Assembly (NCBI GenBank): GCA_016758965.1 | Contig: JAEPRB010000232.1 | Coordinates: 1-62,812 of the forward strand | Length of the DNA: 62,812 nucleotides | Reading direction: 5' to 3' | Source: Circinella minor | Taxonomy: Eukaryota; Mucoromycota; Mucoromycetes; Mucorales; Lichtheimiaceae | Notes under the pieces: generated by a model | Told to the model about the DNA's origin: nothing | Seen by the model: the letters and a program-made list of their open reading frames with translations, nothing else | Databases searched by the model: none | Made by a program: the position numbers and the translations under genes | Part shown: positions 35,319 to 49,212 of the stretch, one piece after another | How the letters are laid out: every line of letters begins with the position of its first letter | Numbering within the stretch: position 1 is the first letter of the stretch

Positions 35319-38103
35319 TTACTCTTCTTGAAGTGTAGCTAATTCATTGCTGCGACGTAACGAGGAAGATGTGTTAGTACTAGTGGATCGACTCATACTG
35401 GGTGCTGCAATTAAACTTTCAGGATGCTTTCTTGTCGATTCTGATGAAGTTTTATCAGTAGTACTGCTACTAGTACTACTATGACTTGTATTTAAACTAT
35501 CTTCATCTCCAGTGGTTGTCGAAGCGGCTTCATTATCACTTGAAGTAATACCTTTTTGTTGCTGTTGAGTGGAAGACCACCCAATACCACTCATACGACG
35601 TAATGCTTTAGCCCATCCACCGTTACTCGTTGTTGTAGCTGCTGCTTGAGGTCGTTCGGGTTCTTTACCTGCAATTGAACTGTGTCGACGAGTGTTTTTA
35701 TCGTTGATAGAGGAGGAAGTAGTATTATTGGGAATTGATAATTCAGCTTCAGAAACACTTTTTTCGTTTGTTGTTACAGAAGGTTGAGGTTTATTGCTAC
35801 CCCAATATGAAATTGTACGACGACGTTGTTGGCGTATAGCACCAGATTTGCCTAACAAGCTGCTCGACAGCGTCCGGCTTGGTGCAGGTGCATTCGTTGA
35901 AGATGAAGTGGATGTCTTTTGTTGTTGCTGTTGTTGTTGTTTCTTTACAGCTTGTTGAGCTAATCTACTATTTGCATTGGATTGAGTTGTAATTGTTGTA
36001 ATAATGGTAGGTTGTGGTTTAGGTTGGTCAATTGAAAGTACATCCACCAATTGTTTATTATCAATGATCTTCATAAGAATTTTATTCATATAAAGTTGAA
36101 GTGCTCGATTTGTATCTTGAAGCATTTTGTTTTCTTCTGTAAGTTCTAGAATCATGATAGTAAATCTTTGTAAGCTTCCATACTTTCCATTACATCTCTG
36201 TCCCCTTCCCTTTATTCCTTGTTCTTATCAATTTCTCCTTATCCACCATTATCGTCCTAAATCAATAATATTACTTACTACGAACAGTTTGATCCGTTTC
36301 ATTTGCTTTTTGTGTAGCTTCCCAATCAGATGTACCAACTGATGCAAGATTCAATTCAGCTGCCAAATTCAACCCATTACTACTAGTACTTGTGGATGGC
36401 TTCAAACTACGTCGCTTACTTGTCTCACTTGTGGGTGAAGAACTGCCATCGTTTTCAATCTAATTATTATCATCAATAAAATTAAGTACAAAATAATCCA
36501 ATAGGTCCATCCATCCATCTGCATCCAATTTTATCAATATTATTACGATCATTTTACCTGCATAATAGGATTCATCATAAATTCGCCACTGATGGTTTTT
36601 TCATGCAATAAAATTTGATAACTTTCATTATCCTCCATCAATGAACGATTGACTTGCTTAACATTGGCAATTTCGTGATCAAGATGTTCGATACGAAGAG
36701 ATTGTTGTTGTACTTCACTACGTTGTTCCTGAATAGCAGACTTTTGCTGCTCAATCTCGTTTTTCAAGTCCGCGATAAGTTTATCCTGTGCCTTGATTGT
36801 ACGTTGAGCAATTTTTGCTTCGCGTGCATATGAAGAGTCAATAGCAGCTAATTTAGGCGCTGTCAAAGGTATACTTGGGGTAGCAAGATTACCATTGTTT
36901 GTTGTACTACTCTCATTTTCTCGTCCTTCATTTTCATCTATATTTATTATTATTATATATGTTATTAATATTTTATCAGTAATTTTTCCTCCTCCCCCTA
37001 CAAATTCTGTTATCCATTATGTATAGTATACATTGCTTAGAACCTCCTCTCCCAATTTTTTCTTTAAAAAAACTTACCAATATCACCAAGTGGATAATTT
37101 GTGAAAGGACTCATACTAGTACCATTCATAGTAGTGGCCGTGATACTACGACGTCTAGGTGTACGTGGAGTACGAGGTTCACCATTTAATGAATTTAATG
37201 AACGAACTTGATTTACTAAATCCGCTTCTCGTTGTTGCCATCGAGTTCGGTCAGTTTCAAAATCTTCAAGCTATAAGATGATTTTTTAAATATGGATCGA
37301 GATTAGATCATTTGAATTTTTTTTTTTTTGGGGGGGGGGAGCAAAGAACAGAAAGATGTATAATGAGTTAATAATCGGGGGAACATGAAAATAAAAAAAA
37401 GGGGGGGAGGAACCGGTCAAGAATTATTCCCTGCTGATAGATTTGGGTACGGTGTGTGACAATATGAGAAATAGTAATAAAAAAAGACATTTTACCTCGT
37501 TTTCTAGTTTTCTCTCAGCATCTTTTCTTGACTTGGTTAATTGTTGAATTTCTTTTCGTAAGGTTGTATTATCTTGTTCTTGATCATAAAGTTGTGTTTC
37601 GAGACGAGATTGAGTATTTCCCAAAGTTTGGTTTTCTTGTTGGATAGCGGATAATTTCTAATGTATTATATATAAGTATAAAATATTGATTCTATTACAT
37701 ATACATGCATACATACATACATGTAAATATACATATATTAAAATACCATTATTTATTTACTTTTTGAAGATAGTTATGATCATTGCTTAACTCTCGATGC
37801 TGCTCTTGTTGTTCTTCAAGTTTTCCTCGAAGCTAATTCATATCAATCCAATAGTGGGAATTTTTTTTTTTTTCAAAAATATATTAATTATTACAAGAGT
37901 TCAAAATTTTACTGCTTCAAAATAATTGACGGTAACCCAGATAGGTGAAGAGAGAAACAGTGACATTATTTTTTTTGTTTTCGTTCCTTCTCTTTTACAA
38001 TTATTTTTTTTATTTATTTTACCTCAAGGTTATCGTTAGTAAGGCTTTCAATGTTCTGTTGTAGAACTTGAATTACGTTCTGCATCTCGGGCGTCGTTGA
38101 CAT
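35319..38103 (-). CDS. Coiled-coil protein with Ser-rich tail, function unknown
   Basis: Seven exons (38103-38023, 37832-37761, 37657-37496, 37270-37078, 36937-36558, 36459-36279, 36145-35319) join in frame to 631 aa. The N-terminal about 110 residues are heptad-rich (VIQVLQQNIESLTNDNLE, SRLETQLYDQEQDNTTLRKE). A Pro/Arg/Ser linker (RTPRTPRRRSITATT) is followed by a second coiled coil (AREAKIAQRTIKAQDKLIAD ... EIEQQKSAIQEQRSEVQQQS). A short helix (KLTEENKMLQDTNRALQLYM) looks conserved-type. The last about 240 residues are Ser/Thr/Gln-rich with SYWGSNK and GWAKALRRMSGIGWSS islands. It resembles fungal coiled-coil scaffold proteins annotated as 'M protein repeat', but I do not assign a function. 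Confidence 0.75.
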
Positions 38104-39815
38104 TTTTGCATGGGCTTGTTTTTTGATGGAAAGAAATTAAAAAAAAAGTTTGTGTAATGATGATGGTTTCTTTTTTTTTTTTTTTTTTTTTTGCTTGCTG
38201 TGTCTTTTTTTTTCTTTTTACCGCAAAAAAAGAATATGAATAATAAAAAAGTGAAGGTAAATGGGGTTTGTTTCTTTGTTCCTGGTTTCCAAAAAAAAAA
38301 AATGAAAAAACAAAAACAAAGAAAACAAAAAGATAAAAAAAATAGAAAGGAAAGGGTAAAAAGTTGGTTTGAGGCTGGTTTTTTATATATAAAAAAAGAA
38401 AAAAAAAAGGAAAAGAAAGGAAAGTTGTTGTTAATAATAATACAAGATAGCGGAAACAAAAAGCCTTTTTTTTTACACACTCTCTTGTAAAAAGGCTATG
38501 CTTATAGAGTTGGTCTTTGGCCCTCTTGCATGTACTACAACTAACTTTGTTTGTGCTACACTCGGAAGCTCAATTTTTTTTTTATTTGAGAAAAAAAAAA
38601 GAGTAAAGTTTCTCTTAATGCATGTCATTTCTGTCATTTTTCTTTTTTTGCAGCAATTATGACATCTTTTGTTTTGTATTGTTTTTCTCACTGCATAAAC
38701 AAATCCATCAGCCTCATCTTTTTTTCAAAATCAAAACATCCTAAAACCATGTTATTGCTGTAAATGTGGTTGACGATTTCTCTACGGCAACAGTAATTTA
38801 CAACAATGTTGTTGTTAGACGTTGTCATGGGAACAAATTATATGTTTTTTTGGGAACTCATTGTCTTTTGACATTATAGATACAATAAAAATTGAAATTA
38901 TTTCTTTTTACTCACCAAAGCAAGTGTGGCTCAGTATTAATTAACCCAGCGTCTAGTTTTTGTTGTCAATGCTGAAAATATGAAACGCGTCAAAAAAAAA
39001 TTTAGCTAAGCATTAATACATATATACATGCATACCTTTACGTAGAAAATGAGCCATGCTGAGCTCTTTGTAGTATTGTGTTAGAAAAAATAATAATATA
39101 TGCAATATTTGGCAATCATAAAAAAATCACATAATTATTAATAGAAGAAAAATGATCAAGCAAGCTATTGTTTCTTCTTTTATTTATTTACATATGTATC
39201 TTTGTATCGTCATAAATATTATCAATAATGTAATTATCGTTCCTGATTATTATAAGATATCAGCATTTATACGTATAAGGAAAAATAAACATAAAAACAC
39301 TATTAAAATACTATCCGGTCTCTCATAAAATATAATCACTGAAGTAAGATGTGGTCTTATGTAAGCCGTGTTTTGTTTACTACAGTTTATTATATATCAT
39401 TTACCATAATCACACTTAAAAAGCATGATAGTTTCCGAATTTACCCTGTCGGACTTATTTTGTAACCATGGTGCTGTCATCTTCACATAATTATTATTGT
39501 AAAAAAAAGAGAGAGAGAAAAAAAAGCTGTTATTGTTTCAATTGATTTATCATGTAATAAGGTCGTTTTATGACGTATAGATTCAAAATAATTTTGATAG
39601 ATCAATTAAACAAAAATCGTATCATCAATTATAAAAAAAAAGTGTGTTAATGCAATTTTAGATGGAGGGAATTCATTCCATCATCAGTTTATTCATAACC
39701 CGCACTATATCACCCAAGTTTTTTGAAACATCACTGATTTCCATGTGTGTGTGCTTGTGTATTATTTTTACCCTTTTTTCTCTATTTTTATTTTTATTTT
39801 CGCACGACTTCAAAA
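38104..39815. promoter_or_regulatory. Shared 1.7-kb divergent promoter region
   Basis: This lies between the minus-strand coiled-coil gene and plus-strand BNA6. It holds several long homopolymer tracts (a T-run at about 38169-38192, and A-runs) close to the coiled-coil gene start. Pyrimidine-rich sequence at 39768-39805 lies just upstream of the BNA6 ATG. No RNA or protein gene is evident. Confidence 0.4.
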
Positions 39816-41036
<1,221 letters not shown>

Positions 41037-41085
41037 TAAAATTATTTTTCTTTCTTTTTTGGTTATATATAAAAATTGCATAAAT

Positions 41086-42236
41086 ATGAACCAAGAAACA
41101 AATAATCAATTGTTAAAAGCACCTTGGTATTCTATAATAAAAAAACCATCCACTATTAATGACAAAAATAAGGACAACAACGATAATAATAATAATAATA
41201 ATAATAATGAACGTATTTATTATATAAAATATCATATTGGTGATACTGATTATCAGCTATTGGTGACAGATTTACAACGTGTTTGGTATAATGCAGCTAA
41301 TGCTCAAGATCTTTATAAAGAAGCGAAAGAACATCGACTAGTGATTGATAACAAACAACAATTAAAACAGTTATTAAAACAATTGGAAAAATTTTTACAA
41401 TCTTTGGAGAATAATTGTGAAATAGTTGAAAAAGAACACGAGTTGAAAATTGCGTGTAGCTCACAACAAGGATTTGCCACACTCAGGTGGGCATTTTTAT
41501 GTAAACCATTGTCATCTACATCGAAAAAAACATCATCATTGTTGGATGCTCCGACTGTTTTGTACAACCAGTTTATTTTACCAATGTTAATGCTTGTTCA
41601 GAATCATCCAGGTAAAATAAAAAAAATCTTTATGGTGCTCTCTTTTAGATTATCAATTATATATAATTTACTATTATAATGTTGATAGATATACAACATA
41701 ACGATGATAACTCATTTGAAAAGGTAATAACAAGAAGAAGAAAGGCCCTAGCTATTTATTATTTATATATATTTGATATGTATTGACAAATAAAGTGGAT
41801 TTTAGACAACAACAACTCAATTATATCCATTGAAGGAATCTTGGTTAAAAGGAATGCAACAAGCATCAATCAACATTGCACAAAATAAATATGATGAAAA
41901 GAGTTCTTCATGTAAGCTCTTTTTTTTTATATCGGGTAAATTCGTACAAAAGTAAGCCTGACTTTTTATTATTTATTTAGCACCGACACCACCACCACAG
42001 TCAATCCCAACAACACCTGATCATCCAGAAACAAACTCAAATATGGATACTGAGCAAAAAAACATTTCTTCTTCTACTTCTTTGGTAAGATTAAATAATA
42101 ATGTTTATAAGTATATTTTATTCACTAATATGTTTCTTTTTTCTTATTATTGTAATAGAGTCAACAACAAACTGATAGTGTACCTTCCACCAGCCAACAA
42201 CATCCTCGACCAAAAAAACGTAGAATGTTTTCATAG
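41086..42236 (+). CDS. XLF/Nej1-type non-homologous end-joining factor
   Basis: Five exons (41086-41611, 41689-41723, 41806-41911, 41981-42084, 42159-42236) join to 282 aa. The N-terminal head matches XRCC4-like factor: PWYSIIKK, an Asn-rich insertion, then YYIKYHIGDTDYQLLVTDLQ and RVWYN, comparable to the LLVSDLQQVW segment of human XLF. A helical region follows (NKQQLKQLLKQLEKFLQSLE). The protein ends RPKKRRMFS, which has the form of the XLF Ku-binding motif (basic residues followed by a terminal Phe-Ser; human ends KKPRGLFS). XLF bridges XRCC4-LIG4 filaments at DNA breaks in the nucleus. The gene is head-to-tail with BNA6; the 49-bp gap contains TATATATAAAAA. The call is moderate-to-strong and based on head and tail motifs together. 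Confidence 0.8.
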
Positions 42237-42561
42237 TCTAGCGAACTTTTTTTTTCGTATACCAGCAAGATATTATTGATTATTAATTAATAATAATAAT
42301 AAGAATGAAATAGAAATAGAAATAAAATCAAAAAAAAAATCGAAGTATGTCATAATATAAGATAATAGTGGAATGATAACATTAAAAAATTAGGATAGAA
42401 AATGGATTACATATTAAGAGAAAGGAAGAACGAAAAAAAGAAAAGATAATAAGCGGAAGGGTATACAGAATTATTGTTATTAGGTAGAAAGATATATAAT
42501 AAAAAGTATAATAAAGTAGTTTATAGTAGTGCTATTATTGTTTTTTTTTATCCTTCCTTTC

Positions 42562-43029
42562 TTACATGATGGTTGCAGAAGGAGTATAAAAACAATGTTT
42601 TTCACTTGAATGAGTTGTCAGACGATCTGGGCTTGGCATTCTAAAAGCAAGTTCATCTTGATCAATATCAAGCCAATGATCACGCTTACTGTCTTCACAA
42701 GGACTTGGTGGGAGAAAAAATCCGCTGTCATTGATAGTCGATAATTTAAATATATCATTCTTGCCTGTTTCTATCAAGGCAAGAGATAATTTGTTTTTAT
42801 TTCTCTTATTACTCTTCTTATTTTTACTGTCAGATACTTCAATAGGCTTGACTTGCTGTTTTTCAACATCATCATTATTATTATTCATATCAATAAGAGG
42901 TGCTGTCTTGTTAGATCGTTGAAATAAACGAGCTGGTTTATTTAAGAATGATCGATATCCACCTGAACCATTAGACTGCTTTTGCTGCGCAGCTTCTTGT
43001 TGACGCTGAGTAATAATAACAGTTGACAT
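42562..43029 (-). CDS. 155-aa orphan protein
   Basis: This is a single-exon ORF with a real ATG (STVIITQRQQEAAQQKQSNG). A basic patch (NKKSNKRNKNK) lies at about residues 70-80. The C-terminal half is more structured-looking: LSLALIETGKNDIFKLSTIN, then SGFFLPPSPCED and DELAFRMPSPDR, with two Pro-Ser-Pro-type motifs that could be kinase sites. I do not recognise the family. Coding is supported by length and clean boundaries but not by introns or domains. It is convergent with the XLF gene. Confidence 0.55.
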   Translation of the reverse strand: MSTVIITQRQQEAAQQKQSNGSGGYRSFLNKPARLFQRSNKTAPLIDMNNNNDDVEKQQVKPIEVSDSKNKKSNKRNKNKLSLALIETGKNDIFKLSTINDSGFFLPPSPCEDSKRDHWLDIDQDELAFRMPSPDRLTTHSSEKHCFYTPSATIM

Positions 43030-45582
43030 TATAACAATAATTAATTGAAAAAATAAATAAATAAAAATATTAAAAAAGTTTGTGCAAAAAAAAAAGAAAG
43101 AAAGAAGAAAGGAGCAACAAAAAATCTGTTGCGTGTTTTTTTATTCATCTTATTTTTATAAACAGAATGGTCGATGATGTTATGATTATACCATGCAACA
43201 AACATTTGTCAGGTGATAATAACATGGTGTTAATAGGAGCAAAAAAAAAATCAAGTTTATCCGGCAGGCAGGCTATTCCATTTCCCTCCAGCATAATCAA
43301 ATACAATATTTTTTTTGATCATTTAAAATAATAGCAAGAGTTTGAAAAATTAACTACCTCTACCTATCGTAGATTCTATTTCTTTCTTCATAAAAATCCC
43401 ACACTATTGTTTCATTCGGGTTAGACTATTGAAGTAATATTAAACTAAGTATATCGAGGGCAGATGATTTATTTAGATTTGATTAGCTATGGATACTTGA
43501 TAATATACTATATTTTTTAATACAAGTTAAAAAGGCATGAGAAAAATTCATTGGTATCATAAACAAGTTGAATATTCAAAATCGTCATGTAATATTAATA
43601 GACATGAAAAAAGAAATTGAGCGGAATTATGTTGATGTTGGAGTCTAAAAACAAATTAACTATAAAAAATGACAATGGTAGCACCACATAGTGACACAAA
43701 TACAGCAGCCTAATAGAAGGAGCGATACTTGGCACCTTTTCCCATGCTCTGCTATTTATCAAGACTCAAATTCAAATTAAAGACGATATTTCATAAGAAA
43801 GGTCAAGAAAGATCAGTAGTCAATAGCAGTATCATGGGTTAACGTTTATATTTTTTGTTAGTGTCTTGATAGGTAAATTATTTTATCAATGCAATTAGAT
43901 AACTCGAACACTTACAACCAACTTCAAGATCTTTTTGTGTTTAAGGAAGAAGTTGATTAAATATAATGGCTTGATTGGTAGCAAAACTGGAGAAGTTTCT
44001 ATTTCAGTTCATATCACTGATTCCAAACAGCTCGTTAAATCTCTTTTTGTTATTTGAGTTTAATCAATACATCTCGTCGACCGTACTTATCATTGTTCCT
44101 TTATCTATATAGAACAAAGCTTTTTCCCTCCTCCTTGCTAATATGGTTTTTAGAAAGATTCGATCTTGTGATGTACAAAAAACAATTTTTTTAAAGTTTT
44201 CATGAAGCTTATCGTTGAAATGATAACGATGAAAAGGGATAAGATATTAATCCCTTTTTTTCGGTCCCACTTCCAACTTCAGAATTGGTTTTCAAACATA
44301 GTGCACACCATTATGTTCAACAACTAAATGTTTTTGTCAAGTAAGATATAGCTACTAGTAGAGCTGCTTGCTATCATGGGGTACAGTAAATCAATCGAGT
44401 AACGATTCGGTAAGAGCTAAAAGAATTATCCTCGTTCCCTTAAAACGAGAACAACCTAACATAACAACTAGGATGCGTCTATCCATGTAAAAAAATCCTG
44501 GTTGTCTTTTTGTCTCCATAGGCATGCATTGAGAATAACCCTTTTTTCCCAAACTCTTTGCTCAAAACATTCGTAATTTGTAATGTCTGCAAAAAATTGT
44601 AGAGTGAAAAAAAAAGTTAATTTGAATATGTCTATCTCTCAATAACTTCAAATGAGTCATTTTTTTTTATTGATGAGTGATATGTATATCATCAGTTTTG
44701 TCCCTGAAACCCAATAATTTGACCGACAAGTATTTTTAATAATTGATTAACAATATTCTGTCTTTAGATATTTCATCGTTCTACTTATTTGTTTGTACTG
44801 TTAATATTTCGATACGTACGTACAGATTATTTTTTGTTTATATATCTGAATCATCACATATAAAGTTATTCAATAGTATAATCACCTAGTTACTTATCTT
44901 CTAGTAAGAAAAACTACTGTATATAATATTAAGTATTACTTGATATTAGAGTAATAATTGGAAAGACTTTCTAGTAGATCGTACAATATACTAGTGCTAA
45001 TATGAACATCATAACACGATATCACCAAGTAAGAGACTTTTTCAAGATTTGAAGAGCTGTAAACAATACTTTGGCATCTGCTTTCGAAAGTATCATGGCT
45101 TTTTATATTGAGCGTATGAGCTTTTAATTTTATAAATAAGTCTGTACTAGCATTCTATTGATATTTTTTTATTAGTAAATATATACATATACATATACAT
45201 ATTATATTATATTATATTATATTATATTATATTATAGGTACACATCTTATAAACGTGAAGAAAAAAGAACAAGAGCACGTAACAGCAAAAAAATTAATAT
45301 TCATCAAAAAAAATAAGGAGACGGAATATAATCCCCATTATTAATTAGGAACCTGAGAATTAAGAGAACCTGTCATAAATAAAATCTATAAACTATTCAA
45401 TAAAAAAAACGAGGGCTATATTATAATAATAACGATGTTTATAGTTATAAATCATCCACTCGACTTGTACGTATTATATGAAGAAATTTCAACGAATTAC
45501 TAATTATTATATGATTAATAATTAGCAATAGAGTTAATTTTTTTAATGATATCCCAAAAATAATAATAATAACGATATTTTA

Positions 45583-45628
<46 letters not shown>

Positions 45629-46177
45629 TACTAATCAGAATTAAAATAGGCTGTTGTTAACTTGTTGCTGGGGCTATTAATATCTTTTTTTTAACCTGCA
45701 GATTGCAGAAGAGCGGGGCTTACCAGTAAAAGTGAAAAAACAAATTAAACTCCTCAATTTTTCTCTTCTTTCTTTTCTCACCTTTAACACGTACGCAACA
45801 ACAACACAAAAAAAAAACATTCATATTATTAACTGCCGCATCAAATCACACTTTCTCTCCCGCCTTCCATTCAATCTAAACGGCTTCCTCTTCTTATAAA
45901 ACGCTTACACAAAGAATTATACTTTTTTAAAAAAAAAAACCTTTTAAAAAAAAACTAACACCAAAAAGAAACAACGTATAGTACTATTTATTGTTAGTCG
46001 ACGTTATTCCTCAGACACTTCAACTCCTTTCAATCAGAAATATATATTTGCACGCAACAACAAAAGGAAAAGAAAAAATCTCTCTCTTTTTTTTAACACA
46101 TCAAACGAAACGAAAGAAACGAATAAACAAAAAACCCATATTCAATTCAATAATACTCTATTAAAAAAAAAAAGAAC
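43030..46177. other. 3.1-kb intergenic with microsatellites, DHH1 promoter
   Basis: No gene is recognisable. Two microsatellites lie in it: (ATATT)n at about 45199-45236 and (TAA)n at about 45587-45627. The last about 400 bp (45770-46177) are CT/A-rich with many CAACAA words. They precede the DHH1 start and probably include the 5' UTR. Confidence 0.5.
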
Positions 46178-48270
46178 ATGTCCGCACCAGTAGCAACGGC
46201 AACAGCTCCTTCACTAAAGTAAATGTCTCAAAAAAAGAATACTTTTTTTCTGTTTGTTCTTTAAACTAATCTTAGCCATATTTTAAGAATATACAAATTG
46301 CTAATTTAACTCGTTTTATTGTTTCAATTTCTCTATTTCTCTTCATATATGTATGTTACAAACTTATATAGTCATGAAGATGACAATTGGAAGAAGAATC
46401 TATCACTTCCAACCAAAGATACTCGACCGCAAACAGAGGTAATATATATTTATATATAGTTTTGGAGAGGAAAGAGGAGGAATAAGTGAGGGAAATGACC
46501 ATATATATATATATATATATCTACTATACAAAAGGTGTAATGACTTACAAGAAAAATTGAACAAATTTATTTTTCTAGGATGTGACGCAAACAAAAGGCA
46601 ACGAATTCGAAGACTATTTTCTCAAACGTGAATTACTCATGGGGATTTTTGAGGCTGGCTTCGAACGTCCATCACCTATTCAAGAAGAATCAATTCCAAT
46701 CGCATTAACCGGCCGAGATATTCTTGCTCGTGCTAAAAATGGTACTGGTAAAACCGCTGCATTCGTCATCCCAACACTCGAAAAAGTCAACTCAAAAAAA
46801 AACAAAATTCAAGCACTGATATTAGTACCCACAAGAGAATTGGCTCTTCAAACATCACAAGTGTGTAAAACATTGGGAAAACATTTGGGTGTCCAAGTTA
46901 TGGTAACGACGGGTGGTACAACATTAAAAGATGATATTATGCGTTTGGATGAGACTGTACATATTGTCGTGGGTACACCAGGTCGTATATTGGATTTAGC
47001 TAGCAAAGGTGTCGCTGATTTTAGTGAAGCGACCACATTTGTCATGGATGAAGCAGATAAATTATTGTCACCTGAATTCACTCCAGTTATTAATCAGCTT
47101 ATCCAATTTTTCCCCAATGATCGACAAATTATGTTATTCAGTGCTACTTTCCCTATGGTCGTCAAGTCTTTCCGAGAAAAACATTTAGTTAAGCCTTATG
47201 AAATCAATCTAATGGATGATCTTACTCTCAAGGGTGTTACTCAGTTTTATGCCTATGTTGAAGAAAAACAAAAAGTACATTGTCTTAACACACTCTTTTC
47301 AAAAGTAAGTTATAATTGTCTATATTTTTGGAGGTGGGGAACAATAAAAAAGTGCATCATATACTTTTTATGAGTTGGATTCGAGAAAAAAGAAAAGAGA
47401 ATATACAATATAAATGTTTACTTATTATATCTCTTTCTCAACAAAATAGCTCCAAATCAATCAGTCTATTATCTTTTGTAACTCGACTAATCGTGTAGAA
47501 TTGCTGGCAAAGAAAATCACTGAGTTAGGTTATTCATGTTTTTACTCTCACGCACGAATGCTTCAGAGCAATCGTAACCGTGTATTCCATGATTTTAGAG
47601 GCGGTGTATGCCGAAACTTGGTTTGCTCAGGTAATATATTACTTTTGATTAGTAAACTATTGACATATATATATCTATACAGCTATCTAATTAACTGGAT
47701 ATATATATCATGGTATTAGATCTTTTGACACGTGGTATTGATATCCAAGCTGTGAATGTTGTAATCAACTTTGATTTCCCCAAGAATGCAGAAACTTATT
47801 TGCATCGTATCGGTCGTTCTGGCAGATATGGTCATCTTGGTTTGGCTATTAATCTTATTACTTATGAAGATCGATTTAATTTGTACAAGATTGAACGCGA
47901 GTTAGGTACCGAAATTAGACCTATTCCGGCAGAAATTGACAAGAGTTTGTATGTTGCACCCAACGCACTTGAAGATGGTCAACCACAAAAACCAGATGCT
48001 GAAGCAGCGGCAGCAACTTTAGCAAGTCAACAGCAATATAAAAATGGAGATAGACAGTATCATGCAAATGGAGGCGGTAACAGATATCGAGGTGGTTTTA
48101 GTAACCGTGGAGGATCTAGTAATCGAGGTGGACCTAATCATCGAGGAGGCTATCGTGGCGGAGGAGGTTATCGTGGCGGAGCAACAGGTGGTGGTGGTGG
48201 TGGCGGCGGCAGTAATGGTCGACAGAATGCTAATAGTGGACCTCGTAGAAAGCCTCTTCCACTTACTTAA
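46178..48270 (+). CDS. DHH1: ATP-dependent RNA helicase Dhh1/DDX6
   Basis: Five exons (46178-46218, 46372-46438, 46579-47304, 47450-47630, 47720-48270) join to 521 aa. It is a DEAD-box RNA helicase of P-bodies that promotes mRNA decapping and translational repression. Visible motifs: Dhh1 signature [18 protein letters not shown]; motif [11 protein letters not shown] (about 86-95); PTRELAL; DEAD in [10 protein letters not shown] (193-196); SAT (224-226); [34 protein letters not shown]; and HRIGRSGR. The C-terminus has a Gly/Arg-rich tail of RGG and RGGF repeats (about residues 450-520) ending in poly-Gly. This low-complexity tail probably aids RNA binding and condensation. Confidence 0.97.
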
Positions 48271-49212
48271 AGTTTTTTTCTGTTCTATTTATCTTTATAA
48301 TACGTTGTGTATATGCTTCACTTATTAATGTAATCAGAAAAAACCTTTTTTTATTTCCATCACAGTCCTTTTCCTTATAATTATACACACACGCATACAC
48401 ACGTCTCCTTCTTTTTCTTTTTTCTTCTTCTTTTATTATTATGTACATATACTTCTCTTTTCTTTTTTGCTCACTGCAATAACAACAAAAAAAGACTTTA
48501 ATAATATCCAAAAGATCCTTTTTTTTATTCTCTTCTTATTTTTCTTTTCCCTTCGCCCCACCCCTTTTTTATTCTATCTTTTTCTTTCATATCCCCTTTC
48601 TTTTTCTTTTTCCTTCAAAATTTCTTTTGCATCCAACTTTTCTTACGCCATACGGTGTCTTTTTCTCGGCATTTATTACAAACGCACAAGCACAACATTC
48701 GCGTACATCTCTATACGTACAAGTTTTACGAAAAGTTGCTATGGATCATTATGGGTAACAATTGTGTTTTTCTCCCTCTCCATATTCCCAGGAGCTGGTA
48801 TTATTATTATTATTATTACTTATTTCTAACAAAGGAGATAATCTGTTTTAAACACAATTTCATTTATTCATTCATTTTATACAGCGCACACACATCCACA
48901 CCTATTTTCTCTTCTCACATACTATACACTCCACTTTTTATAGCGACATTATACATCCAAAAATGTCGAAATTCCACCTTCTCACTCCTTCATTTTTCCT
49001 TTTACTTGTGGTTTTTTTTTTTTTCGTCCTTCATATTTTTTTTTCTAGTTGTTTTCGGTTTTTTCGTGGTGTAATCCAACGCCACTCTTTTTTTTTTTAC
49101 ACAACTACCCTTTTTTTTATCAATAATTTTTAAAAAAAATTATTACTTTTTTTTCTCCACAATAAAAAAAAGATTGGAATAGAAATATCATTTGCAGACA
49201 ACAAAAAAAAAT
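48271..49212. promoter_or_regulatory. Pyrimidine-rich intergenic between DHH1 and the HemW gene
   Basis: About 940 bp, strongly T/C-rich on the plus strand (48350-49120). Open frames here are shadows of that composition (Phe/Ser/Leu-rich). It includes the DHH1 3' end and the next gene's promoter. Confidence 0.4.

Noticed and set aside
38073..38490. Overlapping ORFs on both strands at 38.1-38.5 kb
   Set aside because: They arise from homopolymer Phe/Lys-rich sequence in the divergent promoter; no domain, and they overlap the true start of the coiled-coil gene.
48467..49074. Plus-strand hydrophobic ORFs of 120 and 139 codons
   Set aside because: Pyrimidine-rich DNA translated as Phe/Leu/Ser. 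They lack codon bias, splice signals or family resemblance.
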